A stretch of 64,000 bases of DNA from Conus ventricosus (GCA_018398815.1 CM031614.1:50938671-51002670); one strand, 5' to 3'. Numbered from the stretch's first letter, positions 1 through 11,013 are shown. Notes: a model not told the origin generated them from the sequence alone. Made by a program: numbers and translations.

Positions 1-1318
1 TGCCCGTTCCAAATCTTCCCGTTCCCCGACTGGATCGCCTGTTCGCCTTCGATCGCGTAAGGAGACTCTCTCCTATCATGCCGCATCCGGCGATCATCGG
101 CCCCTGGGGACCCTTGCCGAGACCCGGACCGGCACGGGTGACGACTCGCGGCAGGAATCACCGCACGTCACCTGACCTAATGAGACTCGTGACGCTAGCA
201 CCCCCCCACTAACGTCACCCAGTCTCATCGCGCTCTCCCCAACCGTGTCCGGGTTCAGCCACGACTCGGACACGAGGAGCGTCAACACTCCGGTGGAGGG
301 GCTGTGGACAGTCTTTGGTGGTACCCCCCCACTGACCACAACCCCGGGTCAGGTACGCAGGCATCGACTAGCTCGGATCTGCGCCCTCACCCCCGACGGT
401 CGAACCACCCCTATCGATCGTTTCAATCTCCCCTAGGGGTACAGGACGTTGGGGAGCAGACTTCTTCCGCTCCCCTATTGGGCAACGTCCGCGGTCCCGT
501 TCCTCCGGGGGGAGGATCGACCAGCAGGACCAGGGGTAACCTTTCGTCCCTTGAGGCTTACGCGTCGACTCAGCCATCCCCGTCCGCTACCACACGGCCA
601 GGAGGCTCGGCGACCGAAACACCCACCGACCCCTCTGCCACGCAGGGGGCCGGCACGGACCCCACCCGGAGATGCAGGAGGCAGTGCTCTCCCTTGGTGC
701 TCAAGGTTACCCGGGTCCCCGAGGAGACTCTGCCTCTGGGCCGCCACAGCCCGTCTTTCTCCCCGGGGACCGGTGGTTCTATTCCCCCGAGAGGAATCAG
801 TGGCTTAGCTCTGACTCTTCCCCTGACTCCATCTTTGGTCTCATGTGGCATCCGGCCTCCCAGAGCTGGATCGACCTGGGCCCCCCTTCCTCTCGGGCGC
901 TGTCCGATCGGCGGTCCCCTAGTTTACACGTCGATTATGGAACCACCGGGGAGCCGTCCTCGTTTTTCCCCTCTTCCCAACGAGGTCGGGACTCCCACGC
1001 ACCCCTGACCTGGCCTTCCGAAGGTGGACCTGAACTTCCCCTTCACGAATACACTGACCCACAACTTGAGGAGGGGTTCGAGGATTCCCTCCCCCAGTCT
1101 GGGGACCTTTCCATTTTGGAGAGCTGGCGCCCTGATCTTGTTGTTAGGGAATCCCCTCCCTCTAACAACATCTTCTCCGTTTCCCGTTTCACTGGGTCCC
1201 CCCCTACCCAGCGATCACGGCCAAGGATAGCCGCCCCCCAGACCATCACTCCTTTGTAGGACAGATCGGCCTCTCTCGCCAGGGGTGCACATGCCGTCCC
1301 CCCACCGGGAATGACTTC
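1..1318 (+). other. GC-rich block with long overlapping ORFs, unrecognised
   Basis: The first 1.3 kb is visibly GC-rich, Pro/Ser/Arg-rich in translation and open in several frames on both strands (plus-strand stretches 304-1008 and 672-1259). The base composition changes abruptly near 1400. The 672-1259 frame looks most protein-like (WFYSPERNQW, GLMWHPASQSWIDLG). It could be the end of a transposon gag-like or internal region cut by the window edge. No family is recognised. Confidence 0.35.
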
Positions 1319-1795
1319 TTGTCAGCCCCCAACGCGGCCCCAGTAGGAGTATTCCTCAAGGACTCGCGTCAGGCCACAGTGGAAAGAGGCTTTTCTCTGA
1401 ACAAAGAAATCAGTGTGGACAACATGGCAGAGCACACTACTGTTGCACACCGGTTGACTGTTGACCATGTTAAAAAAATAGGAGGGTTGGAAATGGTGGA
1501 AATCAGCAAAGAGCTGACACTGTCTGCATCAAGTGCACGTCAAAACTACCAGCAATACTTGGACGACTCACAGAAAATCCAGGAGGCGTCTAGAAAAACG
1601 GAAAAAAACGAAGAGCAGTTCTGGATGAGGTGTCCGACATGAAAAGCAAAAAACAGCGACTGGAACAGGACATCAGACATCTGTCCAGATCAGCCGATTC
1701 ATTGGCAGTGGATACAGAGAGAAAGGGTCAACTTTCTTTGATAGCAGAATCCAATGCTTTGAGGAAGAAAGTGAAGGAAAAGCGTATTTTGGAGG
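1319..1795 (+). pseudogene. C-terminal fragment of a transposase-like protein (hAT-dimer-like plus coiled coil)
   Basis: Encodes ATVERGFSLNKEISVDNM and HRLTVDHVKKIGG, resembling the ERGFS dimerisation end of hAT-related transposase-derived proteins, then a coiled coil. The frame shifts once near 1610 (NEEQ to DEVSDMKSKK), continuing to about 1790. There is no N-terminal part. Family placement is from memory of similar mollusc and cnidarian proteins. Confidence 0.4.
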
Positions 1796-1849
1796 GTTTT
1801 TTTTTGTGGGGGGTTTTGTGTGGTTTTATGCTCAGTGAAGTCTCTTGAA

Positions 1850-2195
1850 ACCATCAGTGGTTTTCATTTTGTCGGTTTCCAAATTTTCTTTTTTTTAGTA
1901 AAAAATGACTATATTTAAAAGAGGGGTGTGTGAAAATTGCTCAACTTCCTGAAAAAACAACAACAAAATATCACTTTTTCAAGCCTTGGATACAGCGCAT
2001 TCCACTGAACTAATGCTGGAGTGTGACCCATCAAACTGCACAGCAAAAGCTGCCTACTTACTACTCAATGTCAACAGGACTTTTCTATTCATAAAGACAG
2101 AAAGCGTGCACAACCAAAATTTCTCCAAGCCACCAGAATTTCCATATAGGGTATATCAACTGGTATAACATCACCACTCTAACGGTTCATTAGTT
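1850..2195. other. AT-rich sequence, nothing recognised
   Basis: No coding exon, repeat or inverted end seen. Confidence 0.4.
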
Positions 2196-2620
2196 CAGAG
2201 CTGCCAACCTGCTCATGCGGCTTGCAGTTGCATTTCACAATTTTCACAGTAGCATTTCCAATTTGACAGTAGCAACTTAATTTTGCGCGCGTTCTAAAAA
2301 GAAATCAGGCCTATAACCAGTTTTACGGACCACATTAAAGCTACAGTACTCTTAGTATATCTATAAATGTTATTATACAGAGATGAAGCAGAGGAAGAGG
2401 GCAAATTGTAAAAAAAAATCTACGTGCTATAGTAAAACCGAAAGCGGAAATGCAGTTCCGACAGACCGATAGAGACGTTACTTAGCGCTGTCCAAACAAA
2501 ACGAAAGTATCTTCGAATTTTTTTGTTTCGCCGTAGCAATTTAATGATCGTAGTAGCGTCGTAGCAAGCATTCTCTTGGCGTAGCAAACTACGGCGATCT
2601 CGTAGCAGTTGGCAGCTATG
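2196..2620. mobile_element. 425-bp hAT-type MITE with 6-bp target-site duplication
   Basis: Ends are CAGAGCTGCCAAC and, inverted, CATAGCTGCCAAC (one mismatch). It is flanked by the direct repeat TTAGTT at 2190-2195 and 2621-2626. The interior near both ends carries repeated GTAGCA hexamers. Non-coding. CA-starting short TIRs with a 5-8 bp TSD are typical of hAT. Confidence 0.75.
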
Positions 2621-2639
2621 TTAGTTTGTTGCGTTTCCA

Positions 2640-3650
2640 GTGATAGTTGTTTATGCATAGACCTTATTATGCATGCCCAGACAGATTTCCTGTCTGTATC
2701 TGGGTCAAGGCTGAGTTGTTTACTATTCCCAGGTTGCGAAATATTTTTTGTTGCAATAATGCCTCTGGTGAAGTAAAGAAGCAAAAATATGTTCTATGGC
2801 AAAGCCTCCCCAAAGCAAGAGTGACCCAGAAGTGGGTGAAACGCCGACCAGTATGCTAAGCTCCGACAGAGATGCTCATGTATCAATCACCATAGCAGAC
2901 GAAAACGTAAATCGCAATGAGATTCTCTCCTTTTCGGCATCCAAAATACATTGATTTCGACAGGACAACAATTATGAATTTGTTTGTTACACTCAGCAGT
3001 CTTGGATCTTTGTCAAATGTAGTCAGCTGATAAACTTTTAGCGGATATTTCTTGTCCTGTTTGTGATGAGGGTAGTGTCAATTTCTGTGGTCGAGACATC
3101 TCACATGGGTTTTGCCCAGGAGGCTGTTTAGTTGTGTAGTGGGTGTGACTTTTCAAAAAAGTGAAGGGCAACCACCTCATGCTGAGCACTGCGGAACAGC
3201 CATTTCCAGGGGGGTGTTTACTGACACAGAGCCCATCTGTGAGCGGATGTCCAGCCCAGCTCTGTGGAAAAACATTGCTCACGGAAAGACTCGAACAACA
3301 ATGAGTCTGTCAACAACCCTATATGGAATCATTGTCCGATGGAGGTGTTCGTCAGCCAGCTAAGAATGAAAGCAGGAGCAGCACAATGGCCAAATTCAAA
3401 CATGGCAACTTCCATGTGGCCCAGCGTGATGGATTCTATGGATCTGCAGGTCAGCAAAACCATCCTTTCATCTCTGGAAGCCATGGACAAGCAGAGGATC
3501 CAGAAAGCAGAAAGGGCCGCAGGGCCACTGCTGTCAAAAGTACGGAGAGATCAACGTGTGCAGCGTCAGCATGAAATTGCACATCAGGAGGATGACGGGG
3601 GGCAGACTTACGGGCAGGGATGCTGGAATGAACAGAAATAACACTTGGAA
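2640..3650 (+). pseudogene. Internally deleted Mutator-like transposase remnant
   Basis: Near 3050-3150 a broken frame reads SCPVCDEGSV ... GFAQEAV.LCSGCDF, like the N-terminal CxxC...CxxC part of metazoan Mutator-like transposase proteins. From 3180 it continues directly with C-terminal sequence: PICERMSSPALW, GKTRTTMS/NNNESVNNPIWNHCP, LEAMDKQRIQKAE. The central catalytic region is missing. Several frameshifts and stops. Family name is motif-based. Confidence 0.5.
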
Positions 3651-3659
3651 CAACGTGTA

Positions 3660-4285
3660 ACACATGTTCTTGCATTCAGGAATGTGTGAGGGACTGTTTG
3701 TCCATAAAGTGTAATTGTTCACTTCTTTAAAAGCAAAATGGACAGTCCGTGCACGTAACTGCCAACATCCATATAACAACATTTAGGCTTTATTCTGGAA
3801 TACTTTATCATTCATATTGAAAAAATGACACTATCACCCCCCACCCCACATTTTTTCCACCTAATTCAGGACTTCGGGAATATTTTCCCAATAACGGAAA
3901 TTCCCGAAAACTTCAGGAGCGCTGGAAGCCATGTAGTAATGAAAAATCAACCACGCACACCTAACAAAAGCACCCACACAGAACAGTAATCAACAGACAG
4001 AACGTCACTTGGCTGGTGTCTTTCCTGGACACACACCAAGAAGCTCTTGTCATTTTCTCCATCGACATGGCGTCAAAAGGACTGTGCGAGAACACTCACT
4101 GTGAAAAGATTGGTGCTCCATGCTGCCCCTGACTGACGACCTTCTTAATGCTCCGATGGTGGACCTTGCTCTGCATTCTCCAGTTTGCTGTACTTTCTGA
4201 AGAGGTTCCCCAACTTGCAGCCAGCCCCATGGAGCTGTTTGTGTCAGTGATCTCTGTTCGGTAGGAAGGAGTCGGTCAGATTCAA
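3660..4285. other. Non-coding, nothing recognised
   Basis: No coding exon or clear repeat; short AT- and C-rich patches only. Confidence 0.4.
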
Positions 4286-4288
4286 TGA

Positions 4289-4605
4289 CTGTTGCCTACA
4301 GCCCAACCGACCACAAAAGGCCATATACCATGCAGGGCTTGTCACATACGAGTCTGCCAGACACCACACAATGCACAATTCAATTCATTCATATTCTTTA
4401 CAGCCCAGCCAACCACAAAGGGCCATATCAGGGCTTGTCACATACAAGTCTGCCAGACACCACACAATGCACAATTCAATTCATTCATATTCTTTACAGC
4501 CCAGCCAACCACAAAGGGCCATATCAGGGCTTGTCACATACAAGTTTGCCAGACACCACACAATTCACTTCATTCACGTTGTTTATAGCCCAGCCAACCA
4601 TGTGG
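4289..4605. repeat. Tandem repeat, about 3.3 copies of an 89-102 bp unit
   Basis: The motif CAGCCCAGCCAACCACA recurs at 4299 (variant), 4401, 4497 and 4586, followed by AGGGCTTGTCACATAC and CACACAATGCACAATTC. A diverged solo copy of the unit head lies at about 49075-49130. The ORFs across it are by-products of the repeat. Confidence 0.85.
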
Positions 4606-4665
4606 AGCTGTATCAGGATGTCCAAATCAAAAATGAAACAGATTTACTTGAACTCACCGAACTTG

Positions 4666-4691
4666 CCCCCCCCCCCCCCCCCCCCCCCCCC
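4666..4691. repeat. Poly-C tract (26 bp)
   Basis: Uninterrupted C run. Confidence 0.9.
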
Positions 4692-5024
4692 AAATTATTC
4701 TGTAAAATCAGAGATCATATGTAAAATTTCTCACCTAAGGTACCAGTGGCACAGATGCACAGACCTTTAAAAGTGGGCAAATGTACGCATCTTTCCCACT
4801 TTCCCACAGTATGGCTGTTCCAGCAACTCCATTCACAAGACTTCAATTGTACACAAATCACATTGCACATGCATAAACTGGAACTGTCATTCAGGGAATC
4901 CAATGCGCTAAGTGTTTGGGGAATGCCCACATCTAAAAATAGACAGCATAGAGCAAACCCACTGTGGCACATATTTCTAGTGCGACAAACTTTACGCAAA
5001 ATTTTTCTATGGTACTTAAAGCAC

Positions 5025-5027
<3 letters not shown>

Positions 5028-5072
<45 letters not shown>
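5028..5072. repeat. (AG)n microsatellite
   Basis: Uninterrupted AG dinucleotides shortly before the hAT-B left end. Confidence 0.9.
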
Positions 5073-5076
<4 letters not shown>

Positions 5077-5404
5077 TTTTTAGCCTCTCTCTCTTTCATT
5101 CATGCATATAAGCCCATGGGTGCCACTCTTCCGTCTGGGTGACGGAAATCCGTTTTTTCGGCAAGGTCCCAGACGGAAATTCCGTTTTTCAAGTTTCATA
5201 ATTCAAAAAAAAAAAGAGTTTTCGGGGGAAGAACAGTTGAATCGGCGGTATTTTGACCGAAGCAGCACTGAAGCAGACGACCGGAAATGAGGAAGCGCTC
5301 TCTATCGGTGAAGACAACACAGGTCCAGCCATCTTTGTAAGCCTACATCGCGCCATTGTGTTGGTAGAAAAAAGTTTTCCAGTTAGGCAACGTAAAGTTT
5401 TGTC

Positions 5405-5431
5405 ATGCCGTTCTTACAAGAAGGGGATTCA
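5405..5431 (+). pseudogene. hAT-B transposase exon 1, first part (interrupted)
   Basis: Reads MPFLQEGDS, ending exactly at the GATTCA target-site copy. It resumes at 10179 after hAT-A. The joined frame is open to the exon 1 donor at 10406, a total of 255 nt in phase 0. Confidence 0.75.
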
Positions 5432-5628
5432 CAGACCTGTTTTACCCGTACGATTTTTGCGTATTTTGTACACAATTTTGACTGGCAGTACGCGAGTACG
5501 CCAAAAACATTTTAAGTACGATCCAGAAAACAAAAAAAGGCCGGAAAAGTTCCGATCCAAGTTTTAGAGGCGCCATCTTGGATTTTCTAAGTCAGTGTGG
5601 CGGCATTGTGATTTGTAAATTTTACAAG

Positions 5629-6298
5629 ATGTCAAAGCGTTCAGTTGCTTCAACATCGTCAGCAGGCCAGAGCACAGAAAAGAAGAAGAAGAAAGAGCAA
5701 GGTTTTCTTGATAGATACAAGAAAATTCCAGGAATTGAGCCCTCTTCACTTGGGATTACCTTTGCACATTGTCTGTTCTGCAAATCGGACTTTTCGATTT
5801 CTCATTCTGGCATCTATGACATTGAACGGCACTGCCAAAAGCAGAAGCATAAGATGCAAGAACGTGCTGCAAAGACTACGTCAATGTGCACTTCCATCAC
5901 AAAGTTTATGCCGTCACAAACAGTGAAGAGAGAAGAGAAGGCTGTGATCATCAGAGCTGAAGTGATGCTCACAGAACTTATTGTTAAAACAAATCTTCCG
6001 CTCAGCACTGCTGACGTCATCACGCGAACAATGAAATCAGCGTTCCCAGACTCGCAGATTGCACAAGGCTATTCATGCTGCCGCAACAAAGCGACTGCCA
6101 TCGTGAAGTGCATGGCTGAGGACATTAAGGTGGAACTGAAACAGAAAATTTCGTCTGGACCTTTTTCTGTGTCGACTGACGGCAGCAATGAGCAACGTGA
6201 AAAACAGTATCCAGTTGTGATAACAACATTTGGGGATTCTGGAGTTGAGCAGAGTCTGCTGTCTGTACCTGCTCTTGGTCTTCAGTCAGTATCCACAG
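5629..6298 (+). CDS. hAT-A transposase exon 1 (zinc finger plus first catalytic Asp)
   Basis: Starts MSKRSVASTSS (an upstream in-frame ATG at 5578 is possible but lies before a basic linker start). Residues about 48-74 form a BED/C2H2-like finger (CLFC ... H...H). SVSTDGS at about residue 184 provides the first catalytic Asp. The exon ends ACAG before the donor GTGAGC, phase 1. Together with exon 2 it gives 679 aa, a normal hAT length, with no stop or frameshift. Confidence 0.9.
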
Positions 6299-6910
6299 GT
6301 GAGCACCATCGGCATCCCCCCCCCCCCCTCCCCAAACACACATGTGAATTGTACTTACTCAATAGCAAAACATAGCGATGTGTCAAAATTTTTCAAATTT
6401 TTTTCCTCCAAAATGAAATTAACATCATTAAAAAAAGCAAAAAATAACGAAAACATTCATATGAATTATATCATCGATGCAAAACTGATGAAGTTACATT
6501 TTTTTTCTGAATTTCTTTATAAGTCGCAGTCATAACTTTAAGAATTGTTGTTTGATTTTCATAACTCAAACATCGTATGAACTGTTGTCATCTTATGTAT
6601 GAGTATGACCAACGGTCATAGCCTGATAGAGTCATTGATGATTAATAAGTTTGTCATAGTTGCCTGGTTTACCTAATCTTAGTATTTTGCAACTAAAGGA
6701 CAGTTTTGAACTGTTTCTGTCAAAGTCAAATGCAGTCATTCAAAAATAATATGATTATAAGTTTTAGGTTTTAGTATTTAATGGTAGGTTTAATTAATGT
6801 TTGCTACACCTAGATAGTATCAGTATCTATTTTGCAACCAGCATTTACCTCATTTCCCTCTTTTCTTTTTTAAAGTCTGATACCACAAATGTAAAACTAG
6901 TATAAATTGA

Positions 6911-6952
<42 letters not shown>

Positions 6953-6993
6953 ACACACACAGACACACACAGTGGGCCATCATACTCATACAT

Positions 6994-7546
6994 CAGGGGT
7001 TCCACTGACTTTTTAGTTTTTGCGTCAAGAAACGCACGCCTCCGCAAAAATTGCGTCAGCGCTGAAAAAAATGCGTAACAAAGTAAACTGTACTGACTTC
7101 CGTCAAAACAGCTCTGAATCACGCGCCTTAACACCGCTGAAGTGCAGAGCAGCTCGCTGCAGGAAAGCATCCAGAATCATGTGGGATGATCGTGTGTGCG
7201 TGGGAAGTCATAACGTATTCCGATTGGAAGATGGCACCATCGCAGACGCGGGAAAGATTCCATTTTATTTCGAGGGGAGAAAGGATGAGGCGTTTTGGAA
7301 CATTCTTGATCTAGCAAAAAGTCAGCGAGTGCCACAGAGTAAAATGTGCACGCACTATCACTAATTGGTGGTGTCAAGCAGTCTGCTGTAGGTCTGTGCC
7401 GTGTTTTGCCCCTCTGACATAGGCTTGCGGTTGAGAACAGGGTCCTGGGAAAATTGCGTCGCTAAACGCACGGTTGCGAGAAAAATGCGTAGGAAGGCAG
7501 AAAAACGCAATAATTACGCAAAATTTTGCAATAAATGGAACCCCTG
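6994..7546. mobile_element. 553-bp MITE, CAGGGGTTCCA family, copy 1
   Basis: Both inverted ends read CAGGGGTTCCA. It is flanked by the 5-bp direct repeat TACAT at 6989-6993 and 7547-7551. The body is rich in TGCGT/ACGCA words. It is a shortened version of the copy at 61624-62358. Third level of the nest. Confidence 0.85.
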
Positions 7547-7575
7547 TACATACACACACACACACACACACACAG

Positions 7576-7606
<31 letters not shown>

Positions 7607-7617
7607 GGGCCATCATA

Positions 7618-7671
<54 letters not shown>

Positions 7672-7744
7672 CACACACACACACACACACACACACAAAT
7701 GTATGCTTACATATCATTTTATTTCATTTCATTTTATTTTATAT

Positions 7745-7958
7745 CTGTCAAAGTCACAGCAGATTTCTCTGTGTGAAATTCCGGGCTGCTCTCCCCGGGG
7801 AGAGCGCATCGCCACATGTGCAGCCCACCCCTTTTTTTTCTGTCTGCGTATGTATTTGTTTTTCCCTAATAAAGTGGATTTTTCTAATGATTTCTGCCAG
7901 GAACAACTCTCTTGTTGCCGTGGGTTCTTTTACGTGCGCTGAAAGTGTGTTGCACACG

Positions 7959-7989
<31 letters not shown>

Positions 7990-8040
7990 TAGTGCTCAAG
8001 ACCACACCACTTCTGGTCTAGTGACTGGGGGAAAAAATCC
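7745..8040 (+). repeat. Dispersed mollusc repeat fragment (SINE-like)
   Basis: Stretches such as GTTCTTTTACGTGCGCT, CACACGGGACCTCGGTTTAT and CATCTCATCCGAAAGACTAG belong to a repeat I recognise as common in mollusc genomes. The tRNA-like end is missing here. Recognition is from memory. Confidence 0.45.
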
Positions 8041-8345
8041 AAGCTCCGAACGGGATATCTATATGGTATTACTCTTAGGTACTCAGTTACAATTCAGTCC
8101 AACATACAATTCCAGCTAATTGCCACGCTCTCAGTTTTACAACACAATCCTTGCTTTCCAACTGAAAATAGACTCATCCAGTTCAGTTTTTGGTATCTTT
8201 GATGACAAACATATATCTTGCACTTGCAAGGATTGTATTTTAAAATTAAGAACCCAGAAAACTGGATGGAACTGGACAGAATTGTAGCTGAGTACCTCAG
8301 TGGAAAGACAAACTGTACAACTGGAAATCATTTGGTTTCTTTCAG

Positions 8346-9715
8346 GAGAGAACATCTACAAGCTGTTGGAAAAAGAACTTTTGGTGAAAACTGATGATAC
8401 AGAGGAGCCGTCTGTACCCTGGAAAAATTGCTTGTCACTTGGATGTGACAATGCAGCAGTTATGGTGGGTAAGAAGAATGGAGTGTATGGGTGGATGACT
8501 AGACAACAACCCAACCTCCATCTTGCTGGCTGCCCATGTCATCTGCTTCATAGAGCTGCACAAAAAGCTGCGGAACAACTGCCATTCAATATTGATGAAC
8601 TTTTGGTTGACTTGTATTACTACTTTGACAAGTCTTCCAAGCGCCTAGCTTCCCTTGAATTGCTGCAAGCAGAAGTGAAAAATCAGAAAATACTAAAACA
8701 TGTTCAGACAAGGTGGCTGAGTGTTGGCAGGTGTCTTGATCGCATGCTTGAGAACTGGGAAGCACTGGTGAACTTCTTCAAAAAAGAACCTGCTCCCGCA
8801 AGTACATCTTCAGCACAGTCTCGAATTGAACGATTGAAAGCATTCTTTCGTTCTCCTACAAACAAGCTCTACTGCCTGTTCTTGAAACATGCTTTAAAAC
8901 CATTTGATGTTTTGAATCAACAGCTGCAGAAGGAAGAGCCACAGATTTACATCCTTCAACAATCACTGTGCAAGCTGATGAGGGACTTAATGGTTCGGTT
9001 TATCAAACCTGCAGCTCTTACGGGCAAGAGTGTTTTTGATGTTGACTTCAAGGCCAAGGTCAACCAGAAGCAGCCAAAGCAAATTCTCTTTAGTGAAGAC
9101 GTCAAACAAATGATTGAGAAGGAAGAACACCTACTTCGAGATGTGAGGATTGAGGAATTCTATCAAGTTGCTCAACAATTCTATGTTTCTGCTTGTACAT
9201 ACATGAAGGACAAGTGTCCTTTGGACAATGATCTGTTAAAGCATGCAAAAGTGGCTGACATCTCCCTTCGACTGGATGGTGTCACAGAGTCTGATCTCTC
9301 CTTTTTCCTCACCACGTTTCCAAGTCTACTTCCCCAGGGCTGTACCAATGACACAGTTATGGAAGAGTTCATCAACTACAGGTCCCATGATGCAATTCCA
9401 CAGCTGGAGAAAGAAAGAGCTGATGAAACCTGGTATGCCATTGGCCAAGTCAAGGATGCTGTTGGGATACCAATGTTTTCCAACCTCAGCAAGGTGTGCC
9501 TTGGAATTTTGACAATCCCACACAGTAATGCTGGCTGTGAACGAATTTTTTCTTGCGTTCGCAAAAACAAGACTGATCAGAGGGCATCACTGTCTTCTCA
9601 GACACTGGACAGCTTGATGGTCGTCAAATCAAGACCGGGGACACCAGCAGACAGGAAGTACAGCAACACACAACTGGCCAAGTTCAAATCGTCCTACTAT
9701 AAGTCACTGTCCTAG
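8346..9715 (+). CDS. hAT-A transposase exon 2 (catalytic core and dimerisation domain)
   Basis: Acceptor TTTCTTTCAG; the joined codon is Gly (SVSTG|ENIYK). It contains LGCDNAAVMV (second Asp, about residue 258), CPCHLLH (the CxxH motif), TRWLSVGR and the C-terminal SNAGCERIFSCVR (catalytic Glu about residue 622) followed by RASLSSQTLDSL, the hAT dimerisation end. Stop TAG at 9713-9715. All residues expected of an active hAT transposase can be seen. Confidence 0.9.
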
Positions 9716-9892
9716 ATAGTGTTAGTTGTATGAAACAGTTGTCAACGCCATGCAGTGACCAAGACTTCAACAATCATTGACACTGACATTGCCACACTGC
9801 ATTGTAGGAAATTAAGGGAAAATAGCTAAATGGTGGCATGGTTTTTCTGAAGTAGGTGAATAGGTTATCACACCAATTTTTTTTTTTTTTAA

Positions 9893-10030
9893 TTCAGCAA
9901 AGTGTGCCTTGGAATTTTCAGTGACAATCCCACACAGTATTGCTGGATGTGAAAGAAGTTTTCTTGTGTTCAAAAGAAAAGGCCTGACCAAAAGACATTA
10001 CTTTCATCACAGACACTGGACAGGTGACAC
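9893..10030 (+). pseudogene. Partial second copy of the hAT-A 3' coding end
   Basis: About 135 bp resembling 9485-9620 (AAAGTGTGCCTTGGAATTTT, CACACAGTATTGCTGG, TCACAGACACTGGACAG) but diverged and frameshifted, lying inside hAT-A between the stop codon and the right end. Confidence 0.7.
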
Positions 10031-10178
10031 TGTCAGGAATCAATTATGTGTATATCTAAAACCGCTGAAATGTAGTTTCTGTCCTCCTTTGATTAGTACA
10101 CAATTTTTTGGAGGAGTACACATTTTTCTGGACAAGAGTACACAAAGCTCAAATTGAGGGTAAACAGGTCTGGATTCA

Positions 10179-10406
10179 AATCTTGCTACTGTTGAGAAAG
10201 GGGTGAAGAACAAGTGGAGATGGGAATGGCTGTCTGAGACAGACAGCTCTGATGATAAACGACCGCATCGTGACTGGTGCAAAAAACTTGATGTTCCGGG
10301 CAAATGCTTTTGCGTTATCTGCAACCAGCCCATCAACTACGGAAACAACGGCAAAAAGAAGCTTCGAGAACACGATGATCACGCAGATCATCGAAAAAAT
10401 GTAAAG
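10179..10406 (+). pseudogene. hAT-B transposase exon 1, second part (zinc finger)
   Basis: Continues NLATVEKGVKNKWRWEWL and encodes a BED/C2H2-like finger (CFCVICNQPINYG...LREHDDHADH). Ends AATGTAAAG before the donor GTAAGC. It has no ATG of its own because hAT-A separated it from its start. Confidence 0.75.
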
Positions 10407-10677
10407 GTAAGCATAATTACATTAGCTAATGATCATTTCAATCCGATCCACTATCGTGGTGTAACTTCCACACTATCCCAGGGGAGCCGGGAAGAAGGGA
10501 GGTTGAGCCCTCTCCATAAAAATGGAGAAAGAAGTTGAGGGATGGAGCCATTGGAGGGGAGGGGTAGTGGAAGCATAGGACGGAGGAGGAGGAGGGACGG
10601 CTGGCCTGGAATCCTAAACTTTGTGTTGGTCTTGACGTTTACTCATCTCCATCCCCTGTAAAAAGAGGAGGAGGGTG

Positions 10678-10711
<34 letters not shown>

Positions 10712-10959
10712 TGTACAGCTCTCTCTCTCTCCCCCCTTCCCTCTCTCTCCCTCCCTCCCTCCCTCCCTTCCCTCTCTCCTCTCTCTTCCCCTCCCTCCTT
10801 TCCCCCTCTCTCTCTCTCTTTCTCAAAGAGCAAAGGACTTGGATGTCATCAGAAATCTCTCTCGTTTTCACACACACACACACACACACAGAACCATTCA
10901 AAAGAATATATCTCTCTCATTTTCACACACACACACAGTCATTCAAAAGAATATCTCAT

Positions 10960-11013
<54 letters not shown>

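Larger units (their letters stand above)
6299..8345 (+). other. hAT-A transposase intron (2047 bp) with insertions
   Basis: GT-AG intron containing a short C run, AT-rich sequence, (CA)n at 6915-6971 and 7551-7694, the 553-bp MITE at 6994-7546 and a dispersed-repeat piece at 7745-8040. Confidence 0.85.
5432..10172 (+). mobile_element. hAT-A: complete hAT DNA transposon, nested in hAT-B
   Basis: Ends CAGACCTGTTTTACCC and, inverted, CAGACCTGTTTACCC (one-base gap), flanked by the direct repeat GATTCA at 5426-5431 and 10173-10178. Length 4741 bp. It encodes a two-exon transposase that is open from start to stop. GTAC motifs cluster near both ends (five left, three right). This is a candidate autonomous, fairly young element. 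Confidence 0.9.
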
